Below, piece after piece: positions 33,644 through 42,270 of a stretch of DNA of 64,000 bases (its first letter is position 1; every line of letters begins with the position of its first letter). A model generated the notes under the pieces. It saw nothing but the letters and a program-made list of their open reading frames with translations. It had not been told where the DNA came from and did not search any database. Position numbers and translations under genes: made by a program. Source of the stretch: Pacificispira sp033344895. Its GTDB lineage: Bacteria; Pseudomonadota; Alphaproteobacteria; UBA8366; Aestuariispiraceae. The stretch is taken from NCBI GenBank assembly GCA_965229685.1, contig OZ245920.1, forward strand, positions 1,364,001 to 1,428,000. The letters are read 5' to 3'.

Positions 33644-34345
33644 ATGTCGAATGAAATGATCCGCCTTGCCAACGTTGCGAAGTCCTTCACGCTGCACAAC
33701 CAGGAGGGGGCTTCCCTTCCGGTCTTTGCGAACCTGTCCCTGTCGGTGTCCGCAGGGGAGTGCGTCGCACTGGCGGGACCTTCCGGAAAGGGAAAGTCTA
33801 CGCTGATGCGTATGATCTACGGGAACTATCTGTGCCCAGCCGGGTCGATCGAGATTCGGCGTGACGGGGAATGGATTGACGTAGCAGCGGCCGATCCGCG
33901 TGGCATTCTCGATCTGCGGCGTTGGACATTGGGCTATATCAGCCAGTTTCTGCGCGTCGTTCCGCGGGTGTCCACGCTGGACGTCGTTGCCGAACCGCTG
34001 GTGTCCCGCGGAGTTTCCGCAGACGAGGCCGCAGAGAGGGCGGCGGCCATCCTGTCCCGTCTGAATCTGCCGGAATCGCTGTGGCATCTGGCACCAGCCA
34101 CCTTTTCCGGAGGCGAGCAGCAACGTGTGAACATTGCCAGGGGCTTTGTCGCGCCGTACCCGGTGATGCTGCTGGACGAGCCGACGGCGTCGCTGGACCA
34201 GACCAATCGTGAAGCCGTTCTGGAACTGATACGGGAAGCCAAGTCGAACGGTTCCGCCCTGATTGGCATCTTTCATGATGCTGAAACACGAAATGCCGTA
34301 TGTGACCGGGAATTCGAAATCGGCGCCTTTGCCGCTGCAGCCTGA
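33644..34345 (+). CDS. phnL: C-P lyase ABC protein PhnL
   Basis: 233 aa ABC-type ATPase; with PhnGHI it forms ribose-1-phosphonate-5-triphosphate from ATP and phosphonate, and it binds the core together with PhnK. Walker A is GPSGKGKSTLMRMIYGNY, the signature FSGGEQQRVNIARGF and Walker B VMLLDEPTASLD. YISQFLRVVPRVSTLDVVAE is the PhnL-specific Q-loop region. Confidence 0.95.
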   Translation: MSNEMIRLANVAKSFTLHNQEGASLPVFANLSLSVSAGECVALAGPSGKGKSTLMRMIYGNYLCPAGSIEIRRDGEWIDVAAADPRGILDLRRWTLGYISQFLRVVPRVSTLDVVAEPLVSRGVSADEAAERAAAILSRLNLPESLWHLAPATFSGGEQQRVNIARGFVAPYPVMLLDEPTASLDQTNREAVLELIREAKSNGSALIGIFHDAETRNAVCDREFEIGAFAAAA

Positions 34346-34362
34346 GGAGCAATCAATCCACC

Positions 34363-35586
34363 ATGCCGATCGACGATTTGTATGAGGTAAGCGACCTTTC
34401 CGACGAAGCCGGTCATGACGACCGAAGCGGCGGCGACGAAGCAATTTTTGCCAATGCCCGCCTGATCCTGACAGACCGCGTACAACTCGGAAACGTCACG
34501 GTTCAGGACGGCAGGATCGTGGAAATCGGCGATGGCGATTTCGTTCCCCGTGGGGCGGGCGCGACCGTGATCGATTGCAACGGCGATTATCTGATGCCGG
34601 GCATGGTCGAACTGCATACGGACAATATCGAGAAACATCTGCTGCCGCGGCCGGGCGCAATGTGGCCGTCATTGCCGGCGGCCGTGGCCCATGACATGCA
34701 GGTTATCGCCGCTGGTATCACGACCGTGTATGACAGCGTGGCCGTTGGCGCCTTTGACGAGGCAGGCCTGCGGCTCAGGGCGTTGCAGTCGATCTGCGAC
34801 GCCTTGGAGGAAGGGGAGCGCCATGCCCTGTTCAAGGCACGCCACAAGATCCATCTGCGTTGTGAAGTGGCCTTCGGCGGCGTGGAGGAGTTGCTGCCAC
34901 CGCTGATCCGGCGCCCCCTGGTTGGTCTGCTGTCGGTCATGGACCATACTCCGGGACAGCGGCAGTTCGTCAATGAAGCGAAGTATGTCGAATACTATCA
35001 GGGCAAACACGGCTTCACCGATGCCGAAATGGCTGCCTATATCGTCGACCGCAAGCGTGACCAGGTGCTGCACAGCGCGCGGAACCGTCGATATGTCGTC
35101 GATCTGGCGCAGGCCCATGGTCATGCCCTGGCCAGCCATGACGACGCAACGCCGGACCATGTTCAGGAGGCGGTTCAGGACAAGATGACGATTGCCGAGT
35201 TTCCAACGACGGTGGCGGCGGCCAGAGCGTCCCACGAGAATGGGCTCGCGGTCCTGATGGGGGCGCCCAACTTGGTGCGGGGCGGATCGCATTCCGGCAA
35301 TGTGGCGGCCGCGGAACTGGCGGCGCTGGGATATCTGGACATCCTTTCCAGCGACTATGTGCCCGCCAGCCTGATTCATGCGGCATTTCTGTTGGCCGAC
35401 CAGATTGATGGCATTGATCTGCCTCACGCGGTTGCGACGGTTACTGCCAACCCGGCGCGGGCGGCAGGTCTTGAGGACCGGGGGATAATTGCGGCCGGCC
35501 GGATCGCGGACCTCGTCCGGGTTCGGGCGACCGACCATCATCCGATCATTCGCGGCGTATGGCGCGGCGGTGAACGGGTCGCCTGA
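34363..35586 (+). CDS. phnM: PhnM: ribose-1-phosphonate 5-triphosphate diphosphatase
   Basis: 407 aa amidohydrolase-superfamily enzyme that removes pyrophosphate from the triphosphate intermediate. It has GMVELHTDNIEKHLLPRPG (metal His region), the HxH-like LASHDDATPDHV with the C-terminal catalytic acid, and SSDYVPASLIHAAFLLAD. Length is near the usual ~380 aa with a ~20-residue N-terminal tail. It lies between phnL and phnN. Confidence 0.94.
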   Translation: MPIDDLYEVSDLSDEAGHDDRSGGDEAIFANARLILTDRVQLGNVTVQDGRIVEIGDGDFVPRGAGATVIDCNGDYLMPGMVELHTDNIEKHLLPRPGAMWPSLPAAVAHDMQVIAAGITTVYDSVAVGAFDEAGLRLRALQSICDALEEGERHALFKARHKIHLRCEVAFGGVEELLPPLIRRPLVGLLSVMDHTPGQRQFVNEAKYVEYYQGKHGFTDAEMAAYIVDRKRDQVLHSARNRRYVVDLAQAHGHALASHDDATPDHVQEAVQDKMTIAEFPTTVAAARASHENGLAVLMGAPNLVRGGSHSGNVAAAELAALGYLDILSSDYVPASLIHAAFLLADQIDGIDLPHAVATVTANPARAAGLEDRGIIAAGRIADLVRVRATDHHPIIRGVWRGGERVA

Positions 35587-35590
35587 TCCG

Positions 35591-36139
35591 ATGCCGGGAT
35601 GCTTCATCGGGGTCGTCGGTCCGTCGGGGGCAGGCAAGGACAGCCTGATCGATGCGGCGAGACGCCATTTCCGGGACGACGGGCCCGTTGTTTTTGCCCG
35701 TCGCGTCATCACTCGTCCTGCCGGGGCGGGCGGCGAGGATCACGTCGCCCTCGGGGCCGATGCGTTCGAGGATGCGGCTGCGGCCGGTGCCTTTGCGCTG
35801 CATTGGCAGGCGCACGGTCTGCGCTACGGCATCCCGATCGAGGTCGATGCCGCGATTGCCAGGGGGGCAGCCGCCGTCGCCAATCTGTCCCGCAGTGTCA
35901 TCGACGACGTGCGCCGCCGGTATGTGAACCGACGCATCATTGTCGTCACGGCGGATACGAATGTTCTGGCACGCCGTCTTGCCGCGAGGGGGCGCGAGTC
36001 GGCCGAGGATATTGCGCAACGCCTGCGCAGGGCGCCGTATGGATTGCCATCGGGCGAGGACGTCGTCGTGATTGGCAACAATGGTAGCCTTGAAGCTGCG
36101 GAATCCGCCTTCATCGAGGCCATTCAGGGCGTACTCTGA
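35591..36139 (+). CDS. phnN: PhnN: ribose 1,5-bisphosphate phosphokinase
   Basis: 182 aa kinase related to guanylate kinase. It converts ribose 1,5-bisphosphate to PRPP, returning the C-P lyase sugar to metabolism. The P-loop is VVGPSGAGKDSLIDAAR, followed by ARRVITRPAGAGGEDHVAL and NLSRSVIDDVRRRYVNRRII. The start at 35591 follows phnM by 4 bp. It is last in the operon, with its 3' end overlapping the convergent DUF1045 gene by 16 bp. No phnP or phnO was seen. Confidence 0.94.
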   Translation: MPGCFIGVVGPSGAGKDSLIDAARRHFRDDGPVVFARRVITRPAGAGGEDHVALGADAFEDAAAAGAFALHWQAHGLRYGIPIEVDAAIARGAAAVANLSRSVIDDVRRRYVNRRIIVVTADTNVLARRLAARGRESAEDIAQRLRRAPYGLPSGEDVVVIGNNGSLEAAESAFIEAIQGVL

Positions 36140-36825
36140 AGCGGGAAGCGATCGACGATCCGGAACGGGCTGCCGTCGTCCGGTTCGCCGTAGATGCAGA
36201 GGTCGCGAAGGCTCAATGGGGCGGCCAGCACCGGGTTCAGCCGCTCCTTCAGCGCCGGTTCGATCCGACGGCTTGCCGCGTCGTCGACACGGCCGGTCAG
36301 CGTCACATGAAACCGGAAATCCTCCAGCACATAGGGATAGCCCCATCGCAGCAGATTGCGGTCCTGACGGTCGCTCAGCCCCGCCGAGCGACGACGCGCG
36401 AGTTCCGCTTCTGACGGTGGTGTTCGAAACCGGTCCAATTCCGTAATGCAGGCCGCCGCAATTCTGTCGAGGACCGGATCCGGGCGGGCAGGGCAGACAG
36501 CAAAGAACCCGCTCAGTCTTCTCAGGACTGGATTGGCGCATTCCAGCGTCGGAAGGTGCGCTGCCAGCGCTTCAACCGCCAGCGCCAGATCCGCGTAAGT
36601 TTGGTCCTTTGAAAGGCGAAACGGCGGTTTCAGTGTGCCGTGAAGCGCATAGCGTCGCGGGGCCCTGGTCAACGCCGCATGTGCCGCCAGATCGAAGCCG
36701 GGAAGCGGCCGGCAGGGAACCTCCTTGCCTGTTTCCGGGTCCGTGCCGAACCATTCCAGGCCGAAGGCATGCAATGGCTCTCCGGGTCTGGGGCCGAAGT
36801 AAATCGCATACCGAGAGAATGTCAT
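36124..36825 (-). CDS. DUF1045 phosphonate-metabolism protein, 2H phosphodiesterase-like
   Basis: 233 aa. The two HxT motifs of the 2H phosphoesterase fold are clear: YALHGTLKPPFRL and FRFHVTLTGRVDD. This family is repeatedly found beside C-P lyase operons and may replace PhnP, the phosphodiesterase that opens ribose 1,2-cyclic phosphate, which is missing here; that role is inference. The ATG at 36825 is chosen, since the frame upstream is short and basic. It overlaps the 3' end of phnN head to head for 16 bp. Confidence 0.85.
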   Translation of the reverse strand: MTFSRYAIYFGPRPGEPLHAFGLEWFGTDPETGKEVPCRPLPGFDLAAHAALTRAPRRYALHGTLKPPFRLSKDQTYADLALAVEALAAHLPTLECANPVLRRLSGFFAVCPARPDPVLDRIAAACITELDRFRTPPSEAELARRRSAGLSDRQDRNLLRWGYPYVLEDFRFHVTLTGRVDDAASRRIEPALKERLNPVLAAPLSLRDLCIYGEPDDGSPFRIVDRFPLQSTP

Positions 36826-37026
36826 GGGGCGTGATACCTGTTTCACAACGGGAGTCGAACGGGAGAAAAATTCACGCAATCAGCCCTAAAAATCAGGGCT
36901 TTGTCCAGACCAGCGAATCAAGTTTCTCAAAAACTTCCCCAAACATCGTGCTTCGATTCATTGATTCGAATGAGAAGGCGCGCAATACTCTCCCAAATGC
37001 TTGAAAAAGCGCTTGGGGGAGTGGTT

Positions 37027-38358
37027 ATGGTCAAGCTGAGTGGGGTTGTCGCGGGATTGGGTTTTGCCGTCGGTCTGGCATTTTCTGTCGGATCGGTTCA
37101 GGCGCAGACCTTGCCGCAGTTTTCGGATTCCAAACATCTGGGCGTGCAGACCTGCGCCGGGTCGACCTGTCACGGTGCCGTTCAGCCATGGCCGAACTCT
37201 TCCGTGCTGCAGAACGAGGCCATAACTTGGGCCAAACACGATCCGCATGCCGGCGCCTACGATACGTTGGGCGGAGAGCGTGCGCAGCGTATTGCTGCCA
37301 ATCTGGGCATTGGGGATGCGCGGCAGGCAAAGATCTGTCTCGATTGTCATACCAACAATGTGCCGCAGTCGAGGCGTGCGAAGAACTTCGTGCTGTCTGA
37401 CGGTATCACCTGCGAAGCCTGCCATGGCGGGGCGGAGAATTGGCTTGGTACGCATATCGCCGGGGTCGGAGGCCATGCGGACAATCTGGCCGCCGGGATG
37501 TATCCGACGGACCAGCCGGTTGCCCGGGCGAAACTCTGTCTCAGCTGTCACTACGGTACGAAGGACAAGTTCGTTACCCACCGGATCATGGGCGCGGGAC
37601 ATCCGCGGCTGTCTTTCGAACTGGATACCTACACCTTTGCGCAGCCCGCCCATTTCCGGGTCGATTCCGACTATCGCCAGCGCAAGACCTGGACCAACGG
37701 GGTGAAGACCTGGGCGATCGGTCAGGCTGTTGCCGCACAGGAAATCCTGTCCGCGTTGACCGATCCGGGCCGAAACCAGGACGGGATTTTCCCGGAACTG
37801 GTCTTCTTCGACTGTCATGCCTGCCATCACCCGATGTCGAACCTGCGCTGGCAGCCGCGCGATAGCGTGGGGCTTGGTCCGGGCGTGCCGCGCCTGAACG
37901 ACGGCAACCTGATCATGCTGCGCGTCGTTGCCGGCGTCATCGACCCCGGACTGGGGGAGAAAATCGAGATGCAGACACTCGCCCTGCACCAGGCCTCGAG
38001 CCAGGGGCATGAGGCCACGCTGGCTGCCGCCGACGCATTGAAGGGCACGATGGACGGGCTGATTCAGAAAGTGGCCGCACACGGCTTTGGTGGCGATCAG
38101 ATGGAGCGTGTTCTGGACGCCCTGATCGCGGTCGGCCTGGAAGGCGAGTTCGTCGACTATATCGCAGCGGAACAGGCGACCTACGCTATCGGAACGGTGA
38201 TTGCGGCGCTGGAATCGTCCGGGAAGCTGAAGGGCGATGCCCTGGAGCGGGCGAATGCGGCACTGGAAGGCGCCTACAAGGCGGTAGAGCACGATGAAAG
38301 CTTCAAGCCGGCGGAGTATCTGGCGGCGATTGAGGGCGTGCGCTCAGCAGTGCAGTAG
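37027..38358 (+). CDS. Exported multiheme cytochrome c (c554-like, five heme sites)
   Basis: 443 aa with a signal peptide (about residues 1-27, cut near VQAQ). Heme sites: a CX4CH motif CAGSTCH (43-49) and CXXCH at 104-108, 129-133, 171-175 and 263-267. The spacing and GITCEACHGGAENWLGTH fit the cytochrome c554/multiheme-nitrite-type fold. The C-terminal ~150 residues are heme-free and helical. The ATG at 37027 has GGGGGAG upstream. It is first of three plus-strand genes of the redox island. The likely role is periplasmic electron carrier or oxidoreductase; no specific enzyme is assigned. Confidence 0.85.
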   Translation: MVKLSGVVAGLGFAVGLAFSVGSVQAQTLPQFSDSKHLGVQTCAGSTCHGAVQPWPNSSVLQNEAITWAKHDPHAGAYDTLGGERAQRIAANLGIGDARQAKICLDCHTNNVPQSRRAKNFVLSDGITCEACHGGAENWLGTHIAGVGGHADNLAAGMYPTDQPVARAKLCLSCHYGTKDKFVTHRIMGAGHPRLSFELDTYTFAQPAHFRVDSDYRQRKTWTNGVKTWAIGQAVAAQEILSALTDPGRNQDGIFPELVFFDCHACHHPMSNLRWQPRDSVGLGPGVPRLNDGNLIMLRVVAGVIDPGLGEKIEMQTLALHQASSQGHEATLAAADALKGTMDGLIQKVAAHGFGGDQMERVLDALIAVGLEGEFVDYIAAEQATYAIGTVIAALESSGKLKGDALERANAALEGAYKAVEHDESFKPAEYLAAIEGVRSAVQ

Positions 38359-38513
38359 GGTAACAAGGACCGCTTTTGGGGAGAAGAGCGCAACTTGTTC
38401 GTTAAAGTCCCGGTAATCTTTCGATACGAAGATGGCGGGGCGAAGCATCGTGAGAGTTGCGGACCGGTGGCGTGACGGGCAGGCGCCGAACGGGTCCGGG
38501 GGAAAGTAGGTGA

Positions 38514-40439
38514 ATGCCAATGCGTCGGTTTGGACCCTTTGTCGACAGGGTGTTCTTGGGGGCGGTTGCGGCCGTCCTGCTGGGATTCGGCACGCCATCC
38601 TTTGTGTCGGCCGAAGAGCCGAACCCACCCGTTCAGACGGCGGACGCTGCGCCTTTGCTGGCGGAGGACCTGCCCAATTACGAATACTATGCCAGATTCG
38701 CACCGAAATTCGACGGTTCAGATCTGCCCCGTGAATATCAGACCCAGTGGGACCGGATGGTGCTGGGCGAAGGCGGGGCGGCCGATCCGCATATCGACGT
38801 CCTGAAGGAATCGCCATTTCCGTCCGCGGCGCTGTGCGGCCGTTGCCATCCGCGGATTTTCACGGAATGGGCATCGTCGAACCACGCCTATGCGTCGATC
38901 TCGCCGATGTTTCACAAGTTCGAACAGGCCATCAACCTGCTGAGTTCCGGAACGATCGGGAGCTTCTGTGTCCGGTGCCATCAGCAGGTCGGAACCCAGC
39001 AGGGCGAACCCCGAGAACTGCCCCTATGGGAACGTTCCCTTGTCGCCCGGGAAGGCATCACCTGCGTGACCTGCCACCGGGTGAATGATTCCTTCGGCAA
39101 GGTGAATGGGGAGCGGCACATTCAGCCGGGAACCATCTTTGAACCGGTCTACAATTCCGGCAACGCGCCGGGGCTGGCCGAAGTCCTTGGTGACACGGAC
39201 TACTACAAGGTCGCGACCGATCCGGCCCAGGAAGGGTATCCGATCCATGTCGCCGCCGAAGTCTTCGAGACGATCGGCGAATCCGAATTCTGCGTGTCGT
39301 GCCATCAGGTCGCCGTGAATCTGGGCATCAAGCTGGAGGTCGTGTGGGATCAGTATCGCGACAGCCCCGCCCATGATCAGGGAATTACCTGTCAGGAATG
39401 CCATATGGGCAAGGTTCCGGGCGAAGCGAAGGGCTATGACACCTGGCCCGTTGCCATCGTCAACGGCCGTGTCGTCGGTGATCCGAACCGCCGGCATTCG
39501 AACCACGCCTTCTACGGACCGGGCTATCCGATCGCCCATCCTGGCATTTTCCCCTTCAATCCGCGCAGCCTGAAATGGTCGATCAAGGAATGGCTGACCT
39601 TCGACTATCGGGCGCCCTGGGGCGAACCCGGCTGGGAGGATCAGGTGGCGTCGGGCGCAATCGCCGCGCCGGCTTTCCCCGAGGTCTGGTCGACGCGGGA
39701 ATCCCGTGAGGAAGCGCGCTACATCATCGGGCAGAATCAGAACCTGCTGGAAGACAAGAAGCTGGACCGTCTGGCGGTGATGGAGAATGGCAGCCGCATC
39801 GACGGTCCGTTCTTCGATGACGGGCCGCCGGAAGTCGGCAAGGACTTCTCCTTCCGGTACCGGGTCACCAATGTCGATCTGGGACACAATCTGCCCTCGG
39901 GGTCGCTGGGCGCGCAGCCGGAGATCTGGTTGAACGTCGTGCTGATCGGCCCGGATGGGGAGCGCGTCTTTGAATCCGGATATGTCGACAAGTACGGCGA
40001 TATGGTCGACCTGCATTCGCTGGAACTGGCCGAAGGGACGATCGAACACGACGATCAGCTGTTCAATCTGCAGACCAAATTCCTGACGACCAACCTGAAG
40101 GGAACCGATCGGGAAATGTATCTGCCGGTCAATTTCGACGTGGACCAGTTGCCCTTCCTGCGTCCCGCGAATGTGCCGACCACCGTGCTGAATCATCCGC
40201 CCTTCGTGCGCATGGAAGGTCGGTCGATCCCGCCGCTGGGCTATCGCGACGCCGAATATACCGTGCCGTCGGAACTGATGACCAAGCCGGGGACCTACAA
40301 GTTGCAGGTTCGGATGCGCAGCCGCGCGGAGCCGATCTATTTCATGAAGTTTGTCGGCGCGACGGTCGATATGGAACGCAACATCAACGCCTGGATGATC
40401 GATATTCATCCCTATGCGGTCGAGTTTGAGGTCGAATGA
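38514..40439 (+). CDS. Exported pentaheme cytochrome with C-terminal beta-rich domain
   Basis: 641 aa, signal peptide about residues 1-33 (RVFLGAVAAVLLGFGTPSFVSA). Five CXXCH sites: 108-112, 152-156, 184-188, 260-264 and 293-297. The first ~310 residues look like a c554-type heme domain. From about residue 420 a heme-free region (FSFRYRVTNVDLGHNLPSG and KLQVRMRSRAEPIYFMKFVG) resembles an immunoglobulin-like sandwich; VNVDLGHNLPSG-type segments recur in multiheme oxidoreductases. Start alternatives are 38514 and 38520. It is 1 bp from the following barrel gene, so the pair probably functions together at the outer membrane. Confidence 0.83.
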   Translation: MPMRRFGPFVDRVFLGAVAAVLLGFGTPSFVSAEEPNPPVQTADAAPLLAEDLPNYEYYARFAPKFDGSDLPREYQTQWDRMVLGEGGAADPHIDVLKESPFPSAALCGRCHPRIFTEWASSNHAYASISPMFHKFEQAINLLSSGTIGSFCVRCHQQVGTQQGEPRELPLWERSLVAREGITCVTCHRVNDSFGKVNGERHIQPGTIFEPVYNSGNAPGLAEVLGDTDYYKVATDPAQEGYPIHVAAEVFETIGESEFCVSCHQVAVNLGIKLEVVWDQYRDSPAHDQGITCQECHMGKVPGEAKGYDTWPVAIVNGRVVGDPNRRHSNHAFYGPGYPIAHPGIFPFNPRSLKWSIKEWLTFDYRAPWGEPGWEDQVASGAIAAPAFPEVWSTRESREEARYIIGQNQNLLEDKKLDRLAVMENGSRIDGPFFDDGPPEVGKDFSFRYRVTNVDLGHNLPSGSLGAQPEIWLNVVLIGPDGERVFESGYVDKYGDMVDLHSLELAEGTIEHDDQLFNLQTKFLTTNLKGTDREMYLPVNFDVDQLPFLRPANVPTTVLNHPPFVRMEGRSIPPLGYRDAEYTVPSELMTKPGTYKLQVRMRSRAEPIYFMKFVGATVDMERNINAWMIDIHPYAVEFEVE

Positions 40440-40440
40440 T

Positions 40441-42015
40441 ATGAAGCGCATCTCGACCCTGACCACGGTCCTGGCGGCCGTTGCCCTGACCCTGAGCGCC
40501 ACCGCGCAGGCCCAGGTGCTGCGCCGGGATGCGGCCCCGCCGGATACGGTGCTGGAGGAACGTGACGGCAGTCCGAAGCACAAGCCCCATCAGGCGCCGC
40601 CGGAAATGGATTCCTCCGTTCGCAAGGCGGAGTTCGACCGCGACCAGTTCGGCCCGGATCCCAGCTATCCGGATGCCGAGTACAATGTCGAGGAGCAGAT
40701 CAAGATCTATGGCGGCAAGACGGCTTTCGATGGGCCGCGTCCGGTCGTCGAACTGGGCTTCCCGCAATATGACGAGGGCGTCTTCGGATCCGGCCACGAC
40801 ATCGTCGGCCGCAAGAATCTCGTACGACCGCAATTGCTGGTCTATGGCGACTGGCGGACAGCCGTCGCTTTCAATGACAACGGCAACAATGAAGTGGGAC
40901 AGATCGCAACACGACTGAATCTGGATGTCGATCTGAAGATCACCGCGACGGAGCGCATTCATCTGTTCATGCGTCCGCTCGATCAGGGCGGCAAGTTCAG
41001 TCGCCACGAATTCTTCGGGGACGATCACCAGGAAAGCGATCTTGTCGTCGATGGTAATATCGAAACCCTGTTCTTCGAAGGTGACTGGGGTGCCATTCAG
41101 GGCGGTCTGACCGATGAATGGTCCAGCTACGACCTGCCGTTCGCCTTCGGCCTGATGCCCTTGTTCTATCAGAACGGCATCTGGGTTGACGATGCATTCA
41201 CTGGGGCAGCCTTCGCCATTCCCGCCAAGAACTCGCCCATGCTGGATATTTCCAACATGGATTTCAGTTTCTTTGCCGGATTCGACAAGGTGTCGACCGC
41301 CGGTCTGCAGGATGCGGACGGGGCGCTGGCCGATCATGCCGGGCGGGTCTATGGCGCCGCGACCTTCATCGAGACCCGCGAAGGCTATCTTGAGGCCGGG
41401 CTGGGCTATGTCGACGATCAGCGAGACAGTCCGACGCTCAGCAATTTTGACTTCTACAGCGCGACCGCCGCCTGGACCAGACGCTATGGCGGCTGGCTTT
41501 CCAACTCCGTTCGCGGATACTGGAACTTCGGCCAGGATCCGGTGAACAACCTGACGCAGACGGCCGATGGTTTCGCGCTGCTGGTTGAGAATTCACTGGT
41601 TACGCACAAGCCGTCGACCCTGATCCCCTACGGCAACTTCTTTCTGGGCGTCGACCGTCCGCAGCCCCTTGCCCGTGCAAATGATGGCTTGCTGAAGAAT
41701 ACCGGGATTGCGTTCGAAACAGACGCACTGACCGGCTTCCCGAAGCTCGATTCGACCGCACAGGACGCGTTTGGCGGCGCGATCGGTATCGAATACCTGT
41801 TTGATCTGTCGCGACAGTTCGTGGTCGAAGCGGCGACGGTCCAGCCTTTCGGTGGCCAGTCGGACACCATCCTGGGGGATCAGTACGCGGCGAGCATCCG
41901 CTATCAGCATAACCTGGATGACCGCTGGCTGGTTCGCACCGATGCCATTCGCGGCTGGCTGGACAATGCGGACGACCTGTTCGGGGTCCGCCTGGAACTC
42001 CGACGCAAGTTCTGA
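40441..42015 (+). CDS. Outer-membrane beta-barrel protein of the multiheme island
   Basis: 524 aa with a signal peptide MKRISTLTTVLAAVALTLSA ending TAQAQ. After a ~100-residue Pro/Asp-rich leader, alternating strands (RPQLLVYGDWRTAVAFND, ATRLNLDVDLKITATERIH and others) continue to the terminal LFGVRLELRRKF, with the outer-membrane Phe. No heme or CXXC motif is present, so it is not a typical MtrB. Translation starts 1 bp after the pentaheme stop. It could form a pore through which the cytochromes contact the outside (inference by analogy with porin-cytochrome complexes). Confidence 0.78.
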   Translation: MKRISTLTTVLAAVALTLSATAQAQVLRRDAAPPDTVLEERDGSPKHKPHQAPPEMDSSVRKAEFDRDQFGPDPSYPDAEYNVEEQIKIYGGKTAFDGPRPVVELGFPQYDEGVFGSGHDIVGRKNLVRPQLLVYGDWRTAVAFNDNGNNEVGQIATRLNLDVDLKITATERIHLFMRPLDQGGKFSRHEFFGDDHQESDLVVDGNIETLFFEGDWGAIQGGLTDEWSSYDLPFAFGLMPLFYQNGIWVDDAFTGAAFAIPAKNSPMLDISNMDFSFFAGFDKVSTAGLQDADGALADHAGRVYGAATFIETREGYLEAGLGYVDDQRDSPTLSNFDFYSATAAWTRRYGGWLSNSVRGYWNFGQDPVNNLTQTADGFALLVENSLVTHKPSTLIPYGNFFLGVDRPQPLARANDGLLKNTGIAFETDALTGFPKLDSTAQDAFGGAIGIEYLFDLSRQFVVEAATVQPFGGQSDTILGDQYAASIRYQHNLDDRWLVRTDAIRGWLDNADDLFGVRLELRRKF

Positions 42016-42270
42016 ACTCGGTCCCCTTTGGCGACGGGCCCTTGAGCGCGGATCTGCGGCATGCGGGCCGCGAGGGAATCCAGGTTGCCGGATCCGACAG
42101 GCCTCAGATAGTCGGGCGGAAACACTTGCGACGGCCCGACCTGTGCTGACTGACTTCGAACAGAACGGCTCGAGCTTCGTATCCTGAACGCGTTTGCGGT
42201 CGACCTGATCCAAATGGTAGTCAGAGATCGTGCTGCGGGATCGGGGCTCTGGGAACGCTAGGTTCTGCGC

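Noticed and set aside
39024..40583. A 519-codon open frame antisense to the pentaheme cytochrome gene
   Set aside because: The sense strand encodes five CXXCH sites and a signal peptide; the antisense frame is compositional noise.
40441..42015. MtrB-type decaheme-sheathing barrel
   Set aside because: Shorter than MtrB and without the N-terminal CXXC motif; kept only as a barrel-like protein.
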